A stretch of DNA of 64,000 nucleotides from Trichomonas vaginalis G3 (taxonomy: Eukaryota; Parabasalia; Trichomonadida; Trichomonadidae), in assembly GCF_026262505.1 (NCBI RefSeq), contig NC_067203.1, positions 1,736,001-1,800,000 on the forward strand. Reading direction: 5' to 3'. Positions 29,037-38,251 of this stretch are shown here, piece after piece. A program made the translations under genes and the position numbers. Every line of letters starts with the position of its first letter. The stretch's first letter is position 1. The notes under the pieces were generated by a model that searched no databases, was not told the DNA's origin, and was given only the letters and a program-made list of their open reading frames with translations.

Positions 29037-29218
29037 GAACGTTTATTTTTTACATTAGTGGGGTGAAGTGGTTGGCGGCTTTGTAAATATTTAAGGTTAA
29101 GTTAGTGTTGTCGTTTGTGTTGTAAAATATATGTTAACGGTTTTGTAAAGTGTCAAATTCACATATAATGGGTACGGTGGAACGTAGTGCCACCATACAC
29201 ATGACTTGTATACTAACT

Positions 29219-30280
29219 AAAAATGCAAAGACTGTAAAAAAATCTACGAGACATTGGTAAAATGCTTCGGTATGGATGCTCCTAGCTATTCCACTGTAAT
29301 GTATCATGTTAGGATGTATCACTTCATGAACAAAAAGGCGCCCATCATAAAAATTGACAAAAAATCGCCGGATCAAAGAAAAATCAAAGCAATTCTTCAA
29401 GCGCTAGATGAAGACCCAAGAGCATCACTCAGAAGGATAGAGGAGATGACAAAGATACCACGTACAACAGTCAGTTATTATCTGCACAATTATTTGAACT
29501 ACAAACTAGCGTATACACGTTGGGTTCCGCACAACCTTAATTCAGTTCAAAAAAATCTAGAGTCCAATCTTCGAAAGAGCTCCTCTCTATATTGGGTGCG
29601 TATCAATCCAAGAAGTTTCGCTTTTTAGTAACAGGGGACGAGTCTTGGTTTCAATATGCAACAGAAGCCAAAATCATGTGGATCCCGAAGGATGAAAATC
29701 CGCAAACATTCCCGAAGAAAAAAATTGACACACCAATGATGATATTGTCGGTTTTTTGGGGCGTGAATGGCATCATCGCAATTGATATTCTTCAAAAACC
29801 TAATACGATGAATGCTCAGTATCTAATTGACAATGTTCTTACTCAAATTATCAATTCTGATGAGTTTGAGAAATCCAAACAACAAAAACAAAAGTTTGCA
29901 ATTCATTTTGATAATTCAAGAGTTCACAAAAGTCATAAGGTAATGAATTACTTGTTGGAAAACAATGTCAAAGTTGTTCCAAACCCAATTTATTCACCTG
30001 ATATTGCACCCTCTGACTTTTATTTATTCGGCACGCTAAAAAAGAGAGCTGAAGGACGCGAATTCGCGAGTCCAGATGATCTTGAAAATTTTGTAAGAGA
30101 GCAATTTGAGCAATTTTCTCATGATGATTTAAAGCGTGTCTTTCAAGCCTGGATCGATCGCTGCGAACGCGTGATTGAATCCAATGGTGATTATATTTAA
30201 ATAAACTTTATATATATGTAACTTGTTTATTTCTATTCGCAGTATTCAGGTTTGTGCTAAACACACCTTTGGACACCCTA
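29219..30280 (+). mobile_element. mariner element A, right part
   Basis: This continues the mariner cut at 7817. After the second copy of the A target the sequence runs TGCAAAGACTG, as in copy B. It ends GGACACCCTA, the inverse of the left end, followed by the TA duplicate. Left and right parts together give about 1.3 kb, equal to copy B (1302 bp). Confidence 0.92.
29224..30200 (+). pseudogene. mariner transposase, main part (copy A)
   Basis: This encodes the helix-turn-helix region (ASLRRIEEMTKIPRTTVSYYL), the linker RWVPHNL and the catalytic core. The core aspartates are in TGDESW, HFDNSRVHKS and YSPDIAPSDFYLF; exactly 34 residues separate the last two, the mariner D,D34D signature. The first 13 codons lie at 7779-7817, beyond the Polinton. 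Two frames are used: the first runs to the stop near 29626, and the second carries the core to 30200. They meet near an A7 run (29549-29555), where a -1 shift would give one 338-residue product. The same run is in copy B. Confidence 0.85.
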
Positions 30281-31143
30281 TATTTAACGACTTCAAGATA
30301 ATCAAATCTTGATGCCCAAAAGAGTGGAGTCCACCCATTATCATCTTTTGCTTCTTTATCAGCTCCAACAGAGATAAGATATTTAACAACATCAAGATGA
30401 CCTTTTTGTGATGCAAAAATGAGTGGAGTATATCCATCATTAGTCTTTGCTTCTTTATCACAGCCACATTCGATGAGTGATTTAACAAGTCTGAAATTTC
30501 CTTTTTCACTTGCGACATGAAGTACATTCTTCCCATATTCATATTCCGATTTTTTAGGAGCAATCTTTCTCCAAAGTCCTTCATCGCATGATTTTGAAAT
30601 CATTGCATGGTTTCCTTGCGAAGAAAGTTCATCAAGGAATTTGTAAACAGTTTCAAAATCATTAGATTGTTTAAGTTCTGCTATTTTAGCTAAAATAACT
30701 CGCGAATGATTGCAATTTTCATTAGTTTGATTGCTAGTCGTTTCTTTGGCTGTATTTTGAGTTTGATTTTGAAATGCTTTTAATTTATCTTGAAGATTCT
30801 TAATCTCTCTCGTAAAATCACTTATATCTTTTTCAGTGTGATTCAAAACATCAACGATTCCATCGAATACATTGAATTTCATGTATTTTTTGAGAGATTT
30901 CAGAATTGAAACTACTTCTTCGAGATTTTGGATAGTAACATTTGCTTTTCGTGTACATATATATAATTCTTTGGCATTGATAGTTGGTGAAGATTGTTTG
31001 AGAAGAGTATTGTACTGATCAACAGTCAAATGTGAGTTTTTAATGATTGTTTTGATAGCCTCCATATCAAATGTATCGAAGAAGTTTTCGTTCTTAATAT
31101 AATCGCTGATATGAGCAGCAATGTATTCGAAATTCAGATTCAT
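30281..31143 (-). pseudogene. 5' part of ankyrin gene split by mariner
   Basis: It starts MNLNFEYIAAHISDYIKNENF. About 190 residues resemble the BTB/BACK-like helical start of trichomonad ankyrin proteins (FDTFDMEAIKTIIKNSHLTVDQYNTLL; then a coiled coil near 110-130). Ankyrin repeats begin at NVLHVASEKGNFRLVKSLIE. The frame is cut at DYLEVVKY by the mariner and resumes at 7572. The truncated gene could still give a shorter protein ending in element-encoded residues (to 30208). Confidence 0.88.
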
Positions 31144-31670
31144 GTACTGATTCTATTTTGAAATATCGTAACTTTACAAAAAATCTGAATAAAAATAAAA
31201 AAAAAATTAAAATAATATTCCATATTTAATGTTTTATTTATGGTGTAGTCGATCCTTGTGTAAAAAAGCTGGAAAACAAAAAAATTTTGTAAATCAAAAA
31301 CAAACAAAGATATATAATAACATAACAAACGATTTTTATTCAAACATATTGTGAAGCTTTCAAAGTTTTAATATATTGGTCATATTGAACTTTTTTAAGC
31401 GTCATTTTGTTTCTAAGGGTGCGCTAAAGCTGATAGACAACCCTCACAAAATTAACCTTAACAACTTATGGATGCACTTATCATTTTCAGATATGCTCTT
31501 ATAATATGCGCATATTTTATTTAAATAACAAAAAAGTATAACAGCAATACGAGGTAGTAGGTAGTGATTTATAATAACTTTTTCCCGATCAAAAATACTA
31601 ACTTTTTATCATAGAAAATTGAGATATAAAGCATGTGTGCCAAAAAATTGAGAGAATGTCAGTCAATAGT
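31144..31670. other. intergenic, no gene seen
   Basis: AT-rich spacer between two minus-strand genes. It holds no supported frame; short frames here have no features. Confidence 0.5.
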
Positions 31671-32795
31671 TTAAAGCTTCTCTTGACTCATTATGAATTT
31701 GTACTCTCCTTCTTCAAACAAAGCTTTAACATTAATTCCAGATTCATCAATCAGCATTTCCATCCAAATATTCAATGCTTCTGTTGGTGATTTCTTCTGA
31801 TTATCAGTACCAATAAGTTTTCTCATTACTTTCTTAAATGGTTCCCATCCAATTGTGTCTTTAATTCTTAACAAGCAATATAACAATCCGTCATGGTGGT
31901 ATTTGCCAACCTTTATTGAGTTCATGTAACAGCGTCTATAGAATCCATCTTGGAGACCTCTTCCAACCGTCATCTCATTATCAAAGAAAATTTTAAGGTT
32001 TCCGTTTTCAACAGCGTAGCACAATGCGAAATTAGCCATTAACTCGCAATTAATATTAGTTAGCAACGTTTGGTCGTATGTATGGCCTAATTCGTGAATT
32101 GTTCCAAAACAAGCGGAAAATTCATTGTCATCCGAATTAAAATAATCTAGCATGCAATGCTCATTCCATACAATAGGATTTCCAGCAAAAGCATAAGCAT
32201 TAATTCCTTGTCTAGATTCAATGGTAATTTGCTCTCCATTGAAAGGAGATCGACCGTAAAGTTCTTTCATTTGATTGTAGGCTGTATTATTCTGCTCTAA
32301 CCACCATTCGACTCTATCAAGATCAATTTTTTCAAAATTTTCAACTTTTGTATCAAAAACAACATTGCTGGTACCTAATCTGGCAAATGAATAATCTTCT
32401 TCCAAATTGAAATTTGAAAAAATTATTTTTCCTTTTGCTTCTGAACACCAGAATCCTAATCTGAGTGATAATCGAATCTTTCCTGTTGAATTTGTCATGA
32501 AATTTAATATTAGATCGCCTTCAAAACTTCCTCTGCCATTATTAAATTGTGATGAATGATTCCATTCGCCTAAAACGGATAAATTTCCGCCGCAATCATT
32601 TTGTGCTACAATATCAGTTCCAACAGCATGAACGGATGCGACGTATCTTGTTTTGGGTTTTAAAATAAAATCTTTATAAAATCTACTATCATCTAATTCA
32701 AGAAAGTTCAACATAAGCTGCTGTTTATTTTGAGAATGAAACCCAATTCTCCTTCCTCTATAATGTGATTCATATATCCATGTAGAGAGATCCAT
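31671..32795 (-). CDS. M60-like (enhancin-type) metallopeptidase
   Basis: A 374-residue protein of the M60-like family (PF13402 type), zinc peptidases that cut mucin-type glycoproteins and are expanded in mucosal parasites. The gluzincin site HELGH is at about residue 237, and a downstream glutamate in NCELMANF suits the third zinc ligand. The GNPIVWNEHC segment precedes it as in the family. The first 150 residues are a beta-rich module (RRIGFHSQNKQQLMLNFLELD; YVASVHAVGTDIV), perhaps glycan-binding. No signal peptide or membrane segment is visible, although related trichomonad proteins are often surface-bound. It is divergent from the DENN gene, with 144 bases between. Confidence 0.85.
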   Translation of the reverse strand: MDLSTWIYESHYRGRRIGFHSQNKQQLMLNFLELDDSRFYKDFILKPKTRYVASVHAVGTDIVAQNDCGGNLSVLGEWNHSSQFNNGRGSFEGDLILNFMTNSTGKIRLSLRLGFWCSEAKGKIIFSNFNLEEDYSFARLGTSNVVFDTKVENFEKIDLDRVEWWLEQNNTAYNQMKELYGRSPFNGEQITIESRQGINAYAFAGNPIVWNEHCMLDYFNSDDNEFSACFGTIHELGHTYDQTLLTNINCELMANFALCYAVENGNLKIFFDNEMTVGRGLQDGFYRRCYMNSIKVGKYHHDGLLYCLLRIKDTIGWEPFKKVMRKLIGTDNQKKSPTEALNIWMEMLIDESGINVKALFEEGEYKFIMSQEKL

Positions 32796-32929
32796 GATTT
32801 TTGATTTTTAATTTGAAACAAAAATAATCGTTGACAAAATTTTAATTAATGCCATTTTGATTATTTTACTTGTTATCTTTTATTTTTGTTTTGGAAGGGC
32901 GTATCGGAAAATTAAAGGGGTTCAGAATT

Positions 32930-32936
32930 TCATTTT
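32930..32936 (+). promoter_or_regulatory. initiator-like TCATTTT before DENN gene
   Basis: TCATTTT lies eight bases (from its A) before the ATG. It matches the Trichomonas initiator TCA(C/T)(A/T), which usually sits within 20 bases of the start codon. Confidence 0.55.
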
Positions 32937-32939
32937 ACC

Positions 32940-34319
32940 ATGCCCAAACCAACATCAATCAGGCCCATGTTTGCACAATTTTTAATAGTTGGAATACCAC
33001 CTAACGGAAAACCAACAGATAAACCGATTCCTCTTGTTATTTACCCTCCAAATCAAATTGAAAGTTTGCCATTTTCAGCTATCGTGGATTATTCATTGCC
33101 AACCGGAACGAAACCTCAATGCGAACCTGTTTTAGATGATATAATTAACGATATGTTCATTTTCAGGGTTCATTCAGCAAATTATGATTTTATCTCTGCT
33201 TGCGTTCTTGTAACTCATAAAAATGGTAAACTTCCATTTTACGCAAGTGAGAACACTCGAAACACACAATTTGCATATATTATTACAAGCAGAAATGTTT
33301 ATTATGCCAGTCATATGAAATTTTTACGCTTTGCTGCAAGTTATTTCTCAGGCAGAATTCAAAATCCTAACATCACATATGCAAAACCAATCAATGTTCC
33401 TCAATTAATGCCACAAGTTCTTCCACAAGATTATACAGCTACTCTCAACATATTACATCATAACTCTTTCCATCTCCCACTCTTTGCATGCGACTCTATA
33501 CATTCCTACTTCCAATTCCAGCATGGCGAGAATAAAATGAAATTGACGCCATATCACTACGTCGGACCGACATCTGTACCTAACCAGACAATTAAGTATA
33601 GTGAGTTTTTCTCATTCGATACACTATTTTCCATTTTCCCGACAAAATCTATTCTTACCTTAATTTCCTGTGCGCTTTGTGACCACAGGATTGTATTTGT
33701 CGGAAAGTCCTTACAAAACATTACCATGTCAGTTACAGCTTTATCCCATTTACTTCGTCCTTTGAAATTTTCAGGGGCGGTCGTTCCGATTTTACCAGCA
33801 AATCCATCGTATATTACATTACTCGAAGCTCCTACACCATATATTATCGGAGTTCCACGCTGCGACCTTCTTCCAAGCGTAGATGTTGATGATGGAGTAA
33901 TTCTCGCGGATACTGACTCCGGAATGGTTGATTTCGGTAACAATGTTGGTATATCATTCCCAAAGATCAACGAATGCGCTATGAAGCTCGATGAAATTGA
34001 CGATAAAAGAGGAACCACAGATTTTTCTTTTCCTCTCGATTTCAGGAGGAAGAAAAACCCAGTTTGCAAGAGTTTTTCAGCCGGTGGAGTTGAAGCAATT
34101 ATCCAAGCAGTCGGCCAACCGCTACAGAAACTCAACGCTGACCACATAAAGAAGTTCTTCATGAAGGATTTGGATGCAAAGGACGGAGTCTTCTTCGACA
34201 AAAAGATGTGGATAGAAACTGTCCCGAAAGATGATAAGGACTTCGCCATTGCTATCACTGAGTCTCAGGCTTTCACACATTATGTTGAATCCCTCATTAG
34301 AAAGCACGAAGACAATTGA
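32940..34319 (+). CDS. DENN-domain protein, probable Rab exchange factor
   Basis: A 459-residue protein built on a DENN module. The upstream part (FAQFLIVGIPPNGK, then PLVIYPP and a VSACVLVTHKNG-like strand) is followed by the core with the hallmark FSIFPTKSILTLISCALCDHRIVFVG. After that comes ALSHLLRPLKFSGAVVPILPANPSYITLLEAPTPYIIGV, the conserved central DENN segment. Known DENN proteins activate Rab GTPases in membrane traffic. The C-terminal 130 residues correspond to the dDENN part. No membrane segments are seen. The start is fixed by the close initiator. The particular Rab target cannot be read. Confidence 0.88.
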   Translation: MPKPTSIRPMFAQFLIVGIPPNGKPTDKPIPLVIYPPNQIESLPFSAIVDYSLPTGTKPQCEPVLDDIINDMFIFRVHSANYDFISACVLVTHKNGKLPFYASENTRNTQFAYIITSRNVYYASHMKFLRFAASYFSGRIQNPNITYAKPINVPQLMPQVLPQDYTATLNILHHNSFHLPLFACDSIHSYFQFQHGENKMKLTPYHYVGPTSVPNQTIKYSEFFSFDTLFSIFPTKSILTLISCALCDHRIVFVGKSLQNITMSVTALSHLLRPLKFSGAVVPILPANPSYITLLEAPTPYIIGVPRCDLLPSVDVDDGVILADTDSGMVDFGNNVGISFPKINECAMKLDEIDDKRGTTDFSFPLDFRRKKNPVCKSFSAGGVEAIIQAVGQPLQKLNADHIKKFFMKDLDAKDGVFFDKKMWIETVPKDDKDFAIAITESQAFTHYVESLIRKHEDN

Positions 34320-35032
34320 AATTTTTTTATTAACCATGTTTTAAACGCTATCTTTTTATTACTTCTATTTTTAGAATTTTTGATAACTTCTTAGTTAGAA
34401 ATGATCGATTAATAGCTAATTATTTTTTTGATATTTAATTGTAAATAGGAAAAATTTGAAAAAGTGCATAATGCCATTTAAACAATATTGAATCTTAATG
34501 AATTGAATATTGATTGAGTCTATATTATTCAAATGAAGAGTCATTTGAATAATTTTCTGAATTTATAGCATAGACATCTTGACATATAATTGAGTCACTC
34601 ATATTTATTGCATTTCTAAATACTTTTCATTCCAAAACTGGATGATGTTCAAATTTCCTTTTTATAATTTGTTTTCTTCTTTTTATAGCTTATTACGGAT
34701 GCTATTTTATAGACCCTGATGCTTAAGTAAACTAATCTCGAATAGAACAAGAATTTAATTCAAAAAGATTAAAAAACCTTAATATTTTACTTTAAACATA
34801 AAGAATAATCGATATTTGATTAATTGTATCCAAATCACCCAAAATAATAGGAATCTGACCAGCGGATACGAAAAATTATTTTGCCAAAATTTGAATAATT
34901 TACATCGATTTGCCAATCAGATCCAATTTCTTATTAAGATTAATACGAAAAGTGTAATATACAATTATTCATGGAAATTATTATTGGCAGATTTGACATT
35001 AATTTCAGATAAAAATATTTTAATTTTCAAGA
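34320..35032. other. intergenic, possible lost 5' end of next gene
   Basis: AT-rich, with no supported gene. A 90-codon frame (34816-35088) overlaps the start of the membrane-protein gene but shows no signal peptide or motif. Confidence 0.45.
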
Positions 35033-36175
35033 ATGTTAAGTTACATTATTGCCTTCAAACTAACAAATATGAAAGCAATGGGGAATGAATGGGATAGACA
35101 TGAGCTTATAATCGATTATACGGATAAATTGGAAGGATGTGATCAATCAAATACAGCCAATTACTCAGAGACTGAACTGGGATCTTTTACAGTTTTTCGG
35201 ATAAAGCCAGGAAAATCTCAATGCTTAATTGGAAATGTTTTAATTGGATCTGATTCAGATATTGTGGGCATTTCTGGCTTTCCAGATGAAAATAGTAACT
35301 TTGTATACTCAGATTTGATTCAAAATCCTCTTGTTTCAATGGGAAAATCAGCAATACAATATTCTATGAGTAATCAACCATTTCCGATAACAAGAATCCA
35401 GTGCAAAGACAAAACAAAGGCATGTACAATTAGAGTAGCATATTTCATAACATCTTCATATGGAAAATTTAATGATCCGGATGAAGGAGATATTGAGTAT
35501 TCCATTAAAGTTGTTATAGATACAAAATCAAAAGGAGATTACACATTAAAATCATTCGCTTTGAAACCAGCTGGTAGCAATATATCTAAGAGACTTTCCA
35601 CTTATGGTCTTTTTATTTCTAAATTTGATAGAACATTTAGATACTGGAAAATGGATGGTATGAAGATAGACGAAGAACCATCTGATTTTCTTGAAAAATA
35701 TACAAATAAAACAATGTCAAGTTTAGCCTGGTATTCAATATTGGCTTCCGTTGATGGAGATGAAGATCCTGAAACAATATATAAATTCAGATTTAGATAT
35801 GATGAGATTCCAGATACAGAAACATTAGCTCCATTTTTGTTTAGAGATGATCTAAGTCTCACAATTCCAACCAAGTATGGTTTATACACGATTGAAAATG
35901 CAAGCCAGCCAAATCCATTCGATCCAGATCCAACACCAACACCAGCTCCTGTTCCAGAACCAACTCAAAAGCCAGAAGTTACAACTCCAATACCAACATC
36001 AACACCAGATGGTCAAAAACAAAACAATTCTAAGACGATTATCATAATTTTGTCTGTTGCACTTGGAATTTTTGTACTTACAAGTGTAATTCTTTGTCTT
36101 TGTGTTACTATTGTTACAAGAGCAAATAAAGCTGCATCAGGTACACTCACCGAAGACCTCATCAAATCAATTTAA
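35033..36175 (+). CDS. single-pass surface-type membrane protein
   Basis: 380 residues. A large beta-rich region (about 20-300) is followed by a proline/threonine-rich stalk (DPTPTPAPVPEPTQKPEVTT). One strong membrane helix follows (IIIILSVALGIFVLTSVILCL, about 335-358), then a short cytoplasmic tail ending TLTEDLIKSI. This is the layout of trichomonad type I surface proteins. A clear signal peptide is missing: the first 12 residues (MLSYIIAFKLTN) are only weakly hydrophobic, and ATGs at residues 13 and 16 are alternatives. The 5' end may be incomplete. No enzyme motif is seen, so a specific function is not assigned. Confidence 0.65.
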   Translation: MLSYIIAFKLTNMKAMGNEWDRHELIIDYTDKLEGCDQSNTANYSETELGSFTVFRIKPGKSQCLIGNVLIGSDSDIVGISGFPDENSNFVYSDLIQNPLVSMGKSAIQYSMSNQPFPITRIQCKDKTKACTIRVAYFITSSYGKFNDPDEGDIEYSIKVVIDTKSKGDYTLKSFALKPAGSNISKRLSTYGLFISKFDRTFRYWKMDGMKIDEEPSDFLEKYTNKTMSSLAWYSILASVDGDEDPETIYKFRFRYDEIPDTETLAPFLFRDDLSLTIPTKYGLYTIENASQPNPFDPDPTPTPAPVPEPTQKPEVTTPIPTSTPDGQKQNNSKTIIIILSVALGIFVLTSVILCLCVTIVTRANKAASGTLTEDLIKSI

Positions 36176-36295
36176 TTTTAAATTTAATTTAGTATTATTC
36201 TATTCATCTTTTTTTATAATGATGCTTAAAATAAGCAATAATAACAGTCTGTTATTAGATGCCATCTAAAGAATGAATTAAAATTGAGGATGTTT

Positions 36296-36406
36296 TATTG
36301 TCGTCTGGGAAAAGTGACAAAATTATTATTGTCGTCTAAAAAGGTGACAAATTATTATTGTCGTCTGGAAAAGTGACAAAATTATCATTGTCGTCTAAAA
36401 AATAGA
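36296..36406. repeat. 30 bp tandem repeat, ATTATTGTCGTCTGG units
   Basis: Four units with 29-31 bp spacing, each containing ATTGTCGTCT and GTGACAAA. A hairpin with the same arm (ATTGTCGTCT/AGACGACAAT, 36538-36566, loop of nine) lies 130 bp downstream. Confidence 0.8.
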
Positions 36407-36577
36407 TTTTTCAAGCATGTTTCGGTACCTAAATAAAGGAAGAACATCAATTCCATCTATGTATATAGTATGCAAACACGCATGATATATGGAGTAGCTC
36501 TTTATCTGGCTAAAAATCCTATTATTTGAAAATTCGCATTGTCGTCTAAAACCGCCAGACGACAATAATAATACCCC

Positions 36578-36691
36578 GAATTTAATTGCATCAAAATCGC
36601 AGAATCCCTTATTTCGCATGGTGCTGATGTCAATGCAAAAGATAATGATGGGCACACTGTTCTTTGTCAAGCAGCATATAACAATTATTAA
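36578..36691 (+). pseudogene. ankyrin-repeat gene relic
   Basis: From 36590 the plus strand reads IKIAESLISHGADVNAKDND followed by GHTVLCQAAYNNY and a stop, one ankyrin repeat and the end of a gene. No upstream repeats or start remain. It is a fragment of the same broad ankyrin family as 4157-4810. Confidence 0.7.
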
Positions 36692-36790
36692 TTTTTATAA
36701 TGTTTGATTCATTTATTAGAAGTAAAAATATTCGAAAAGAAAAATCTATTTTAGAATATAAAGGAACAAACAAAATAATTTAATAATAAA

Positions 36791-37399
36791 TTAAAATTGT
36801 ATATCATCATCAGAATCGGACAGTACTGTCATTTGTTTAACTTTCTGTTGATTTGTTTGTGCTGGTGGTGGTGGCGGAGGAGGTGGTGTTAGTCGTGGAC
36901 TTGGTTTTCTTTCTTCTATTAAATCAACGTCATCATCTGAATCCGAAATCACCTTAGGAACAGGCTTTTGCTCTTTGTGAGTTGTTGTAGACTTTTTAAC
37001 CGGCGCTTCTTCTTTAATTGGGGCTGGTTTGACGGGTTCGGCTTTTACTGATTCTACTGGCTTTTCAACGTGCTCTTTAATACTCCTAGTTTCAATGACA
37101 GCTATTTCCTGCTCGCTTGGCTTCTCAGGAACAGGAGTTGCAGTATTTTGAGATGATTTCGATGAAGTTTTAGTTTCTTTTGATGTTTTCTGTTTTATTG
37201 CTTGTTTGTATTTGTCGTTTTCTATTTGCTCAGCTCTCTTTTGAGTTTCCGTCATAGTATTCATTTCATATGGAAGTAAACGGTTTTTTAATTCCTTAAT
37301 TTCATCCTTAAGTGTTGCAATTTCATTATTCTTCTCAATGAGCTTCTCAACAACTCTCTCCAGCAAGGAAACACGCTTACTAAGATTATCTTCACTCAT
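36791..37399 (-). CDS. coiled-coil, proline-rich acidic protein, unknown
   Basis: 202 residues. Residues 1-45 form a leucine-heptad coiled coil (LSKRVSLLERVVEKLIEKNNE). The middle is Lys/Pro/Glu/Thr-rich and disordered. Near the C-terminus two acidic motifs, SDSDDDVDL and SDSDDDIQF, flank a run of eight prolines. The acidic serines look like casein kinase 2 sites. No family recognised. It shares an 81 bp divergent spacer with the Paf1-like gene, so the two may be co-expressed. Confidence 0.6.
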   Translation of the reverse strand: MSEDNLSKRVSLLERVVEKLIEKNNEIATLKDEIKELKNRLLPYEMNTMTETQKRAEQIENDKYKQAIKQKTSKETKTSSKSSQNTATPVPEKPSEQEIAVIETRSIKEHVEKPVESVKAEPVKPAPIKEEAPVKKSTTTHKEQKPVPKVISDSDDDVDLIEERKPSPRLTPPPPPPPPAQTNQQKVKQMTVLSDSDDDIQF

Positions 37400-37480
37400 A
37401 GGTGCTAAAAACGTGACAGTCGAACGGTTTTAGAAGCTATGTCACCTTTTAGGACCAATTTTTTTTATAAATTTTTTTAG
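37400..37480. promoter_or_regulatory. divergent promoter region
   Basis: 81 bp between two divergent starts. It holds TCACCTTTTAGGACC (about 37442-37456) and a T-rich stretch before the Paf1-like ATG. The CCTTTTAG word resembles the CCTTTAGC-type promoter motif described in Trichomonas; the match is partial. Confidence 0.4.
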
Positions 37481-38251
37481 ATGGAAGCCTATCAGTATTC
37501 CAACCAATTACCAGAACTTCCTGCAGATCCATTGTTACCCAAGTTCGTTATCCCAGAAATTTCGTTTGAAATCATGGATACTCCGATTTATAATGAATTA
37601 AAAACTAATCTTACACCAGATCCATTCTTAGGTGTTCCTGTTGAATTCACAGATCTTTCAGTATACAATAAAGTACCAACTGTTGATGATTATACACAAG
37701 AAGATAATGAATATATGCATCAAGGCTCTACACAATTAACAGGACGTATGCAAACAGAAACCTTGCCACATACAAGAACAACTAAGGTAGAAACTAGATC
37801 AGAACAGACTCAGAAAGTCACTTCTTCTTACAGAAGAGGTGAAATCATCACAAGTGATAATTACGATGAAGAAATCCAAGAGAACTTGAAGAGAGCCTTC
37901 AAGGATAATATTCCACCAGGCAGAGCTTATCTTCTTAAAGAAGAACCTCCACTTTCCAAATTACAAACACAGAGAACAGCCTACAAATTTACAAACACAA
38001 ACTTCTTATTCGAGGCAGGCACAGACGCCAAAGAGAAGTTTATCAAAGAAATTCCAGAAAACGGCGGAGCTCCTATTTCAGGTTTCGCTGTTACTGCAGC
38101 AGAATATCCTTACGCCTACATTGTATTTAATGATGACGACGGAACTGCTTCATTTGGCTACTCTCCAGTCGAATATCAGCTTAATATGATGGTTCCAAGA
38201 GATCTCAAATCAAATGAACTTACTGCTAGACCTGTTAAATTCGAAGAATAA
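37481..38251 (+). CDS. Paf1-like subunit of the Paf1 transcription complex
   Basis: 256 residues. The start, YSNQLPELPADPLLPKF, matches the conserved 'YCNTLPDIPFDPKF' start of Paf1, and LTPDPFLGVPVEFTDLSVYNK matches the 'LTEPDLGVTIDLINPDTY' segment. Near the end, YPYAYIVFNDDDGTASFGYS corresponds to the 'FFIFREGDGVYYNE' segment. Paf1 travels with RNA polymerase II and supports elongation and histone modification. The protein is shorter than animal Paf1 (about 530) but has both ends of the core. Assignment is by remembered motifs, so moderately strong. Confidence 0.75.
   Translation: MEAYQYSNQLPELPADPLLPKFVIPEISFEIMDTPIYNELKTNLTPDPFLGVPVEFTDLSVYNKVPTVDDYTQEDNEYMHQGSTQLTGRMQTETLPHTRTTKVETRSEQTQKVTSSYRRGEIITSDNYDEEIQENLKRAFKDNIPPGRAYLLKEEPPLSKLQTQRTAYKFTNTNFLFEAGTDAKEKFIKEIPENGGAPISGFAVTAAEYPYAYIVFNDDDGTASFGYSPVEYQLNMMVPRDLKSNELTARPVKFEE

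Larger units (their letters stand above)
7818..29218. mobile_element. Polinton (Maverick) 1, 21.4 kb, both ends present
   Basis: A complete-length Polinton lies between 683 bp terminal inverted repeats that begin AGTTAGTATACAAG. It is flanked by a 5 bp target duplication of A (7813-7817 and 29219-29223). It encodes the Polinton hallmark set: protein-primed DNA polymerase B, retroviral-type integrase, A32/FtsK-like packaging ATPase and major capsid protein. It also has minor-capsid-like genes, a KilA-N gene and two fibre-like genes. I did not find the usual Ulp1-like maturation protease. Four core genes are broken, with about seven to nine breaks in all; most small genes look whole. The two ends differ at about four positions, which argues for a recent insertion. 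It sits inside mariner A. Confidence 0.95.
28536..29218. repeat. Polinton 1 right terminal inverted repeat
   Basis: 683 bp, inverted partner of 7818-8500 with about four differences seen. It carries the right copy of the small outward-reading gene. Confidence 0.95.

Noticed and set aside
7818-29218. Ulp1/adenain-like maturation protease expected in Polintons
   Set aside because: No His-Asp/Glu-Gln-Cys pattern could be recognised in any of the unassigned genes.
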